In this document: positions 58,195-64,000 of the stretch, piece after piece
How the letters are laid out: each line of letters begins with the position of its first letter
How positions within the stretch are numbered: the stretch's first letter is position 1
DNA from: Acinetobacter sedimenti
Lineage (GTDB): Bacteria; Pseudomonadota; Gammaproteobacteria; Pseudomonadales; Moraxellaceae
DNA: 64,000 nucleotides
Direction of reading: 5' to 3'
Assembly: GCF_022601685.1 (NCBI RefSeq)
Contig: NZ_JAKUML010000003.1
Span: 124,001 to 188,000, forward strand
Translations under genes and position numbers: made by a program
The notes under the pieces: model-generated
What the model was told of the DNA's origin: nothing
Databases searched by the model: none
The model's input: only the letters and a program-made list of their open reading frames with translations

Positions 58195-60093
58195 CTATGA
58201 CTGGCTTTCCAAAGCCGTCCAACGCTCTAATTTTTCCAATAGCTGTTCTTCTATTTCCGCCAAACGAGTGGCAGCTTGCGAGGCTTGATCAGGTTCAGTG
58301 ATGAACCAAGCGCCATCGGCAAGTTTGTCCTCCAAAGTTTTTTGTTCAGCTTCAAGTGCTGCAATTAACTCTGGCAATTGTTCTAACTCTCGTTGATCTT
58401 TATAACTTAATTTTGCTTTTTTCGGTAGCTTCTGTGCAGTATTTTCTGCTTTTTCCACTTTATTTGTGGTTTTCGCTTGATTTGCTACTGCTTTGGCATC
58501 TAGACGCGCACGTTGTACAAGATAGTCTTGATAGCCACCGATATATTCTTGAATGCCACCTTTGCCATCGAATACCCATGTTGAGGTGACGACATTATCC
58601 ATAAAGGCACGGTCATGGGTGATCAGCAGTAATGTGCCTTTGTACTCGGCAAGCATTTCTTCCAAAAGCTCTAGCGTGACCATATCGAGGTCATTGGTCG
58701 GCTCATCCATCACGATCAAGTTCGATGGTTTTAGCAGTAATTTTGCCAAAAGCACGCGATTGCGTTCACCACCTGATAAGGCCTTGACAGGTGTGCGAGC
58801 ACGTTCTGGCGCAAAGAGGAAATCTTGTAAATAACTCAGAATATGTCGACGGTTGCCATTGATATCGACAAAGTCAGAGCCCTCACTGACATTATTGGCG
58901 ACTGATTTTTCCAAATCGAGCTGATTGCGCAATTGATCAAAATAGGCAATTTCCAGTTGCGTACCAACTTTTACCGTACCTGTGTGTGCCACATCACCAA
59001 GAATGGCTTTGATCAGTGTCGTTTTTCCGACACCATTATCACCGACCAAACCGATACGATCGCCACGCATGACAATGCTTGAGAAATCATTAATCAGTGT
59101 TTGATCGCCATAGCTGACTGCAAGATGTTCAATTTCAAAGACCAATTTGCCTGAGCGAGATGCCTCTTGCACGCCCATATTGACTTTGCCTTGTTGGAAG
59201 CGTCGTGCTTTGGATTCTTCACGTAAGGCTTTTAAGGCACGTACACGACCTTCATTACGGGTACGACGTGCTTTGATACCTTGACGAATCCATGCTTCTT
59301 CTTCTGCTAGACGCTTGTCAAATAAGGCGTTTTGCTTCTCTTCCGCATCGAGTTGTTCGGCTTTGAGTTCAAGATAGCGTGCGTAATTGCCTTCAAAACT
59401 GCGTAAGGTGCCACGATCGAGTTCGACTATACGAGTCGCTAAGCGATCGACAAAAGAACGGTCATGCGAAATAAACAGTAAGGTTAAATTTGGTTGATCC
59501 AATAAGAATTGTTCGAGCCATTCAATACTTTCCACATCCAAGTGGTTGGTTGGTTCGTCAAGTAAAAGTACATCAGGTTGGGTGAGTAGCGCACGTGCAA
59601 GTAGTACACGGCGTTTACGACCACCAGATAGTTCAGAAAGATCAGACTGTGGGTCGAGTCCCATCTTGGCGAGAATGGTATTGACTTGGTTTTCCAGTGA
59701 CCAACCGTCAAGTTGATCAAGCTGATGTTGAAGCTCGCCCATACGATCACAAGCATCCATATCACCTGCAACACAAGCATTGCTTGCTTCATGGTATTGA
59801 CGCAGTACATCGGCTGCTTTGCCTGCACCTTCGGCAACGATATCGGCAACTAAGCCTGAACTCATCGGAACATCTTGCGCAAGCATTGAGATGCTAACAC
59901 CATTTTGAATAGCGATCTCACCTGTGTCAGGTTGTAATGTGCCGTCGATGAGTTTGAGTAGGGTGGATTTGCCCTCACCATTGCGACCAATTAAACACAC
60001 ACGCTCGCCACGTTCTAGCGTAAAATGAGCACCATCGAGTAGGGCTGGACCACCAAAAGCCAAGTGAACATCTCTTAAAGTAATGTAAGCCAT
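58195..60093 (-). CDS. uup: ABC-F family ATPase Uup
   Basis: This is a soluble tandem ATPase without membrane segments. ABC-F proteins act at the ribosome, and Uup has been linked to ribosome function and precise excision of transposons. In this 632-residue protein each half has a Walker A: GRNGEGKST in the first and GDNGVGKTT in the second. The signature LSGGRKRRVLLARALL with DEPTNHLD follows in the first half, and LSGGERNRVLLAKLLL with DEPTNDLD in the second. A C-terminal Lys/Glu-rich coiled coil (LEQLPELIAALEAEQKTLEDK) is typical of Uup. A 17-base gap separates it from the lipoprotein gene downstream. Confidence 0.95.
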   Translation of the reverse strand: MAYITLRDVHLAFGGPALLDGAHFTLERGERVCLIGRNGEGKSTLLKLIDGTLQPDTGEIAIQNGVSISMLAQDVPMSSGLVADIVAEGAGKAADVLRQYHEASNACVAGDMDACDRMGELQHQLDQLDGWSLENQVNTILAKMGLDPQSDLSELSGGRKRRVLLARALLTQPDVLLLDEPTNHLDVESIEWLEQFLLDQPNLTLLFISHDRSFVDRLATRIVELDRGTLRSFEGNYARYLELKAEQLDAEEKQNALFDKRLAEEEAWIRQGIKARRTRNEGRVRALKALREESKARRFQQGKVNMGVQEASRSGKLVFEIEHLAVSYGDQTLINDFSSIVMRGDRIGLVGDNGVGKTTLIKAILGDVAHTGTVKVGTQLEIAYFDQLRNQLDLEKSVANNVSEGSDFVDINGNRRHILSYLQDFLFAPERARTPVKALSGGERNRVLLAKLLLKPSNLIVMDEPTNDLDMVTLELLEEMLAEYKGTLLLITHDRAFMDNVVTSTWVFDGKGGIQEYIGGYQDYLVQRARLDAKAVANQAKTTNKVEKAENTAQKLPKKAKLSYKDQRELEQLPELIAALEAEQKTLEDKLADGAWFITEPDQASQAATRLAEIEEQLLEKLERWTALESQS

Positions 60094-60148
60094 ACCAAAC
60101 CTATTTGCGTGTTGAAAAAGCGTTAAAAAATATTGTGAGGAGAATCCA

Positions 60149-60394
60149 ATGTCAAAACAGCCATCCCCAGATGACTATGCGACATTTTCCCAAGTCGTCG
60201 AAGATTTGCAAGTCAGAATTGCATTTTTAGATGAATTAGTTGATCAGTTGAACGATCAAGTGGCGAAACAGAACAGCGAAATCGTCGATTTGAATAAAAA
60301 AATGCAAATTCTCTATCAACGTGTCGAGGCATCGGATATGTCGGAGGGTGTTGCGCCATTCGATCCATTGACTAACCGACCGCCGCATTATTAA
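60149..60394 (+). CDS. slyX: SlyX-like protein
   Basis: This 81-residue protein has the SlyX heptad-repeat core (VEDLQVRIAFLDELVDQLNDQVAKQNSEIVDLNKKMQILYQRV) and the conserved C-terminal segment PLTNRPPHY. SlyX is a small coiled-coil protein of unknown function. The GTGAGGAG leader is a strong ribosome site. It diverges from uup with a 55-base gap, so both promoters must be close. Confidence 0.9.
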   Translation: MSKQPSPDDYATFSQVVEDLQVRIAFLDELVDQLNDQVAKQNSEIVDLNKKMQILYQRVEASDMSEGVAPFDPLTNRPPHY

Positions 60395-60425
60395 ACCTAA
60401 ATGCTCATTTTTCAAGGATGAAAAC

Positions 60426-60818
60426 ATGCCAATTCAACTCAAACGAATTTATGACGAAGTATCTGCAAGCGATGGTAAGCGGATACTGGTTGATCGGCTA
60501 TGGCCTCGTGGCATCAAAAAAGAAGATGCAAAACTCGATCTTTGGGCAAAAGAGGTTGCGCCATCGAATGAGTTACGTAAATGGTATGCACATGATGAGG
60601 AAAAATGGGATGAGTTTCAGACGCTGTATCGAGCTGAGTTAGCAGGCAATGCCAAACTTGCCGAACTGAAACAATATATTGGCAATGAAAAAGTCACTTT
60701 CCTCTATGCAGCCAAGACCAATCAATATTGTCATCCGCAGGTGCTGAAAGCTGAAATTGAAAAGCTTAAATGGTTTATACACAGTAAGCTTCAAAGTAAC
60801 TTAGCTTGCAAAAAGTAA
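60426..60818 (+). CDS. DUF488 family protein (YeaO-like)
   Basis: This 130-residue protein carries the DUF488 features RIYDEVSASDGKRILVDRLWPRGIKKEDAKLDLWAKEVAPSNELRKWY and FLYAAKTNQYCHPQVLK. The function is unknown. It follows slyX by 31 bases, with an AAGGATGAAAAC leader, and a terminator begins at its stop codon. Confidence 0.85.
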   Translation: MPIQLKRIYDEVSASDGKRILVDRLWPRGIKKEDAKLDLWAKEVAPSNELRKWYAHDEEKWDEFQTLYRAELAGNAKLAELKQYIGNEKVTFLYAAKTNQYCHPQVLKAEIEKLKWFIHSKLQSNLACKK

Positions 60819-60841
60819 AGCCCTGACGAATCAGGGCTTTT
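60818..60841. terminator. bidirectional terminator between DUF488 gene and adh
   Basis: AAAGCCCTGA (60818-60827) and TCAGGGCTTT (60832-60841) form a perfect 10-bp stem with a CGAA loop, followed by TTGTTTT. It can end both the DUF488 transcript and the convergent dehydrogenase transcript. Confidence 0.8.
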
Positions 60842-60873
60842 GTTTTACAGCATATGTTTTTATGGGCTTAGGC

Positions 60874-62058
60874 TTACCATGCCTTTTCCAAAATACCGAT
60901 CAAATCATCAAGGCTAGCTTCTTTTGGATTGTAAATAATCGAACCGTCATCGAGGGCTTTTTTCGCCACTTCGATCAGCTGTTCTTTCTTCACCTTACCT
61001 GTTTCTTGCAAAGTACGTGGCAACTTGGTTTTGCTATGCAACTCATCACGCATACCACGAATCACAGAGATTGCTTTAGCAGCACGTTGATCAGCAGGTG
61101 TGTGCGCATACACTTCAGGGCCTGCAAGAGGCAACAATAGGTCTGCAATTTTGTCGCCATTGACATCTTGGTTGTACTCCAACACGTATGGCAAGAACAG
61201 ATTCATACACAAACCATGTGGTAAGTGCGCAACCGCACCAAGCGCATGACCAAGAGAATGCACCACGCCAACCATTGAGTTCGAGAACGCAATACCCGCC
61301 ATGGTCGAAGCTTGAGCAAGCTCTAGACGACCTTGTGCATCTTCAGGACTTTCTAATACTTTAAATAAGTTTTGGCTAACTTTCTTAATTGCGCCTGTTG
61401 CATAAGCATCACTAATCGGATTCGCAGCCAAACACGTATAGGCTTCAACAGCATGCGTCATCGCATCCATTGCTGTCATCGCAGTTAAATGTGGTGGCAA
61501 GGTTTGCGTCATACGTGGATCAAGAATCGCAGCATGTGGCATCAAATAATACGATGCAAATGGCAATTTCACATTTTTCTCAGTGTCCGATACCACAGCG
61601 ATCATGGTCACTTCTGAACCTGTACCAGAAGTCGTTGGAATCACGAAAAATGGTTTGAGTGGCTTTGGTAAGTTGTGCGCACCTGAGTATTTCAGCAGAT
61701 CATCACCGCCCTCAGAAACCAAAATATTGGTCGCTTTCGCCGTATCAATCACTGAACCACCACCAATGGCTAAAATCGCATCGCAACCATTGTCACGGTA
61801 CATTTTTGCCACGTCACGTACAGTCTGCAAACTACTGTCTGGTGGAACATTATCAAAGATCGCAGCAATCTTCGCATCTGCCTCAGTAAAGGCTGATTCG
61901 ATCGGTGTAAGCAATCCGTTCGCTCGGACACCTTTATCGGTAATGATCAGTGGCTTTTTTGCACCCAAAGTCGCAAGTTCAAATGGAATATGCTCTAGTG
62001 CAGCATTACCTGCAATCACTTTGACAGGACAGAAAAATTCGTAATATGGTTTAGCCAT
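60874..62058 (-). CDS. iron-containing alcohol dehydrogenase
   Basis: This is a 394-residue group III alcohol dehydrogenase. The NAD-binding loop GGGSVIDTAK, the TTSGTGSEVT motif and the iron ligands in DAMTHAVEAY and HSLGHALGAVAHLPHG are intact. The substrate may be ethanol or longer primary alcohols and cannot be fixed from sequence. Its ATG (62058) shares one base with the stop of the SCP2-like gene, so both are translated from one mRNA. A lipid or long-chain alcohol role is therefore possible, which is an inference from the partner. Confidence 0.92.
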   Translation of the reverse strand: MAKPYYEFFCPVKVIAGNAALEHIPFELATLGAKKPLIITDKGVRANGLLTPIESAFTEADAKIAAIFDNVPPDSSLQTVRDVAKMYRDNGCDAILAIGGGSVIDTAKATNILVSEGGDDLLKYSGAHNLPKPLKPFFVIPTTSGTGSEVTMIAVVSDTEKNVKLPFASYYLMPHAAILDPRMTQTLPPHLTAMTAMDAMTHAVEAYTCLAANPISDAYATGAIKKVSQNLFKVLESPEDAQGRLELAQASTMAGIAFSNSMVGVVHSLGHALGAVAHLPHGLCMNLFLPYVLEYNQDVNGDKIADLLLPLAGPEVYAHTPADQRAAKAISVIRGMRDELHSKTKLPRTLQETGKVKKEQLIEVAKKALDDGSIIYNPKEASLDDLIGILEKAW

Positions 62059-62591
62059 TATGCAATTCCTTTAAAATATGACTGAGCAACTTTCAGATAA
62101 ATATTCGCTGCACCAGACAGCTTGTCTTTTAATGATAAATTTTTGGGATATTCTTTTACCGCCAAGTCGGCAATGACTTTTGGCAAGATTAACGCTTCCA
62201 TCTTGTTCAGGCAACGTACCAAGCGGATCGCATAAGAAATTTCACCATCTGCCACCATGCGATCATTGGCAAAAGCTTGTGCTGTACCTTCTTGGAATGA
62301 AAAGACCAAAAAGGCATGGCTGATATGCTTAAAGGTAATGGTCAGATCTGGTTTTTCCTGTGGGTTTTTTACAAGGCTTAAACGATGTTGATCATCAACA
62401 CGCGCCACGAACTGTGGGCCATTTGGGAAGACTTTCATTGAAAAAGTAAAATTGGCAGGAAAGCCTGCAATCTCAGATTTCACTTCATGATCGACTTGGC
62501 TCGCCATCACTAATCCACGTCCGATGACATCCATCATCAGCTTGACATAGCCTTGTTGTAATTGAGGTTTGACGTCTTTGCTATTGATCAC
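62058..62591 (-). CDS. SCP2-like sterol/lipid-carrier domain protein
   Basis: This 177-residue protein has NFTFSMKVFPNGPQFVARVDDQHRLSLVKNPQEKPDLTITFKHISHAFLVFSFQEGTAQAFANDRMVADGEISYAIRL. The alternation of beta strands, then Asp/Gly-rich turns and helix resembles the SCP2 sterol-carrier fold, which binds hydrophobic ligands such as acyl chains. The identification is by pattern only. The stop codon overlaps the start of the iron alcohol dehydrogenase gene by one base. Confidence 0.5.
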   Translation of the reverse strand: MINSKDVKPQLQQGYVKLMMDVIGRGLVMASQVDHEVKSEIAGFPANFTFSMKVFPNGPQFVARVDDQHRLSLVKNPQEKPDLTITFKHISHAFLVFSFQEGTAQAFANDRMVADGEISYAIRLVRCLNKMEALILPKVIADLAVKEYPKNLSLKDKLSGAANIYLKVAQSYFKGIA

Positions 62592-62663
62592 ATGCAGTTC
62601 CTTGTCAAAGATTATGTTTGTTTAGAGTAATTACTCTAAATGATTTTGACAAGAACGCAAGTG

Positions 62664-63332
62664 TTATTGATCAGCTTCTATCAAAATATTTGCAAAAATC
62701 TGTTTTTCAGTGATGAACTGCTGACATTTTTGATATAAATCTGCAAAAGAAGGCACTATGTCTAAAAGGTCGGAAAGTCGTACCATCTCTAGCCCTGCAT
62801 AGCCACAAGGGTTAATGGTCTGAAAACCAGTTAGATCACAATCCACATTGAGCGAAAGTCCGTGATAACTACATCCACGGCGGATTTTAAATCCGAGTGA
62901 GCCAATTTTTCGCTCCGCTACATAGACTCCAGGTGCGTCCTTTTTTGTATACGCCTCAATGCCATATTGTTGCAAAATCCACAACATCATTTCTTCAGCA
63001 AAATTGACCAAATCCCGCACATGCCATTTCAAGCGATTGAGATCAAACAAAAAATAAGCAATCAACTGTCCACGACCATGCCATGTGACTTGTCCACCAC
63101 GATCGCTTTGTACGATAGGAATATCAGAGTGAATCAAGATATGTTCGGGTTTACCTGCTTGACCTTGCGTCAATACATCATGATGTTGAAGTAACCAAAG
63201 CTCATCGGGAATATTGGCATCGCTCGTAGCCAAAGCTCGCTGTTCAGTGAAGCTTTTCATTGCTTCAAAGCGTGCGGTGTAATCTTGAAGATCACGAAAT
63301 GTTCTGACGATAAGCTGAGGCTGATTTTGCAT
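62664..63332 (-). CDS. lipB: octanoyltransferase
   Basis: LipB moves octanoate from acyl-ACP to lipoyl domains, the first step of lipoate synthesis. The 222-residue protein has HGRGQLIAYFLFDL, the conserved Lys142 in RKIGSLGFKIRRGCSYHGLSLNVDCDL and the catalytic Cys176 in NPCGYAG. It lies near ybeD, its usual partner, with a small membrane-protein gene between. Confidence 0.95.
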   Translation of the reverse strand: MQNQPQLIVRTFRDLQDYTARFEAMKSFTEQRALATSDANIPDELWLLQHHDVLTQGQAGKPEHILIHSDIPIVQSDRGGQVTWHGRGQLIAYFLFDLNRLKWHVRDLVNFAEEMMLWILQQYGIEAYTKKDAPGVYVAERKIGSLGFKIRRGCSYHGLSLNVDCDLTGFQTINPCGYAGLEMVRLSDLLDIVPSFADLYQKCQQFITEKQIFANILIEADQ

Positions 63333-63438
63333 AAACGATATTCTGAAATAATTTTGATCAAATGATAGTTGAATTCCGATGATGCCTATATGCGAAATTG
63401 GTCGATATCATCAAAGCACTTTAAGCAATTTAAGCGCT

Positions 63439-63729
63439 TTATAAGCGTTCGATACCACCATCTGATTTGGGTTTTTCAGATTGCTGTAATTTTTGGAGCT
63501 TACGGCGGTAATAGAAAAACTGCAATGTATTGATAATGATCATGATGGCGAGGACAAAAGGTAACATCGAATCGCCACGAAGAATTTTGTCTAAGCCGAT
63601 AAAATAGGCGAGGATCGCCATGATGATTGGTGTCAGGAATAGGTTGATTTTAGAAGTTTTGACGAGTGCAGTATATTTTTTAATTTGTTCAGCGTTAGTT
63701 TGGTGGTTTTCCATGTGGTTATTGTTCAT
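63439..63729 (-). CDS. small two-helix membrane protein, unknown function
   Basis: The 96-residue protein has two predicted membrane helices (KINLFLTPIIMAILAYFIGL and MLPFVLAIMIIINTLQFFYY) and a basic Lys/Gln-rich tail. An alternative start is the ATG at 63714. I do not recognise a family. It separates ybeD from lipB. Confidence 0.6.
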   Translation of the reverse strand: MNNNHMENHQTNAEQIKKYTALVKTSKINLFLTPIIMAILAYFIGLDKILRGDSMLPFVLAIMIIINTLQFFYYRRKLQKLQQSEKPKSDGGIERL

Positions 63730-63822
63730 TTTTTAACTCAATCGCTTTTGAAAAGTTCAGCTTAAGATTATCAAAATTTTAAAGATGAAAAAATAAGTCA
63801 GCAAAAATATACGAAGAATAAA

Positions 63823-63846
63823 AAAACTCCCAACGGATTGAGAGTT
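63823..63846 (-). terminator. terminator downstream of the ybeD-like gene
   Basis: On the minus strand AAACTCTCAA pairs with TTGGGAGTTT (one G-T pair) around a 4-base loop, followed by TTTTATTC. It lies 17 bases after the stop codon of the partial gene. Confidence 0.7.
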
Positions 63847-63862
63847 TAGTGATTGGGCATCA

Positions 63863-64000
63863 TTACAGCGCTGTTTTGATATACGGGCAAGCTGCCAAGT
63901 CTGCATACAAGGCATGGACTTGCTCTAACTCTTCAAAGCGCAACTGTGCTGTGATCGAGTTGTATTTGCCTGTGCGAGATGGCTGAAATTTCAAAGTCGT
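63863..64000 (-). CDS. ybeD: YbeD-like (DUF493) protein, N-terminus cut by window
   Basis: Only the last 45 codons are inside the window; the stop TAA is at 63863-63865. The visible sequence contains FQPSRTGKYNSITAQLRFEELEQVHALYADL and ends PYIKTAL. This matches the C-terminal half of the DUF493/YbeD family, which has a ferredoxin-like ACT fold and is a usual neighbour of lipB. Function is not established; a link to lipoate metabolism has been suggested from gene order. Confidence 0.8.
   Translation of the reverse strand, partial: TTLKFQPSRTGKYNSITAQLRFEELEQVHALYADLAACPYIKTAL

Overview
The window looks like a chromosomal segment from a Moraxellaceae gammaproteobacterium, most likely Acinetobacter. 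The base composition is moderately AT-rich. Several blocks are in the order I know from that genus: lepA-lepB-DUF4845-rnc-era-recO-pdxJ, rlmN-pilF-rodZ-ispG-hisS-yfgM-bamB-der, tgt-yajC-secD-secF, and a galU-ugd-gpi-pgm sugar module. This assignment rests on recognised proteins and gene order. No database search was possible. I saw no rRNA, tRNA, CRISPR array, insertion sequence or prophage.

Layout. 1-2.8 kb: a FUSC-type inner-membrane exporter (cut by the window edge) divergent from an IclR regulator. 3.0-8.7 kb: purL and, convergent to it, nadB. 8.9-24.4 kb: a capsule locus of the ABC-transporter (group 2-like) type. It has kpsM-kpsT-kpsE-kpsD, then one large AT-rich two-domain glycosyltransferase, then pgm on the opposite strand, then galU-ugd-gpi-kpsC-kpsS. 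24.4-32.5 kb: a thioesterase, lepA, lepB, DUF4845, rnc, era, a small lipoprotein, recO, pdxJ and miaE. 32.7-36.5 kb: a YegP-like protein, a broken membrane-protein gene, a GT4 glycosyltransferase with a PAP2 phosphatase, iscX and ndk. 36.7-45.8 kb: the rlmN-to-der housekeeping block. 46.1-49.7 kb: two ApeI/ApeP-like hotdog dehydratases, azlC-azlD, an Sfp-type phosphopantetheinyl transferase and a Crp/Fnr-family regulator. 49.9-55.7 kb: an Mpo1-like membrane protein, a DUF1569 protein, and secF-secD-yajC-tgt on the minus strand. 55.9-64 kb: an L,D-transpeptidase, an LpxL-type acyltransferase, a lipoprotein, the ABC-F protein Uup, slyX, a DUF488 protein, an iron alcohol dehydrogenase with an SCP2-like partner, lipB, a small membrane protein and the end of ybeD.

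How the capsule genes fit together. Gpi, Pgm and GalU interconvert hexose phosphates and make UDP-glucose. The Ugd homologue would be expected to oxidise it to UDP-glucuronate, but it lacks the usual catalytic cysteine. KpsS and KpsC are expected to build a poly-Kdo linker on a lipid. The two-domain glycosyltransferase is the only candidate polymerase. KpsM/KpsT export the chain, and KpsE/KpsD carry it across the periplasm and outer membrane. Acinetobacter capsules are normally Wzx/Wzy-dependent, so an ABC-type export set carrying the usual K-locus sugar genes is the most notable content.

Other points of interest are a perfect TTGTCA-N6-TGACAA operator candidate beside the Crp/Fnr-family gene, a pseudogene with both an in-frame stop and a frameshift, and orphan polyene-type dehydratases beside a phosphopantetheinyl transferase.
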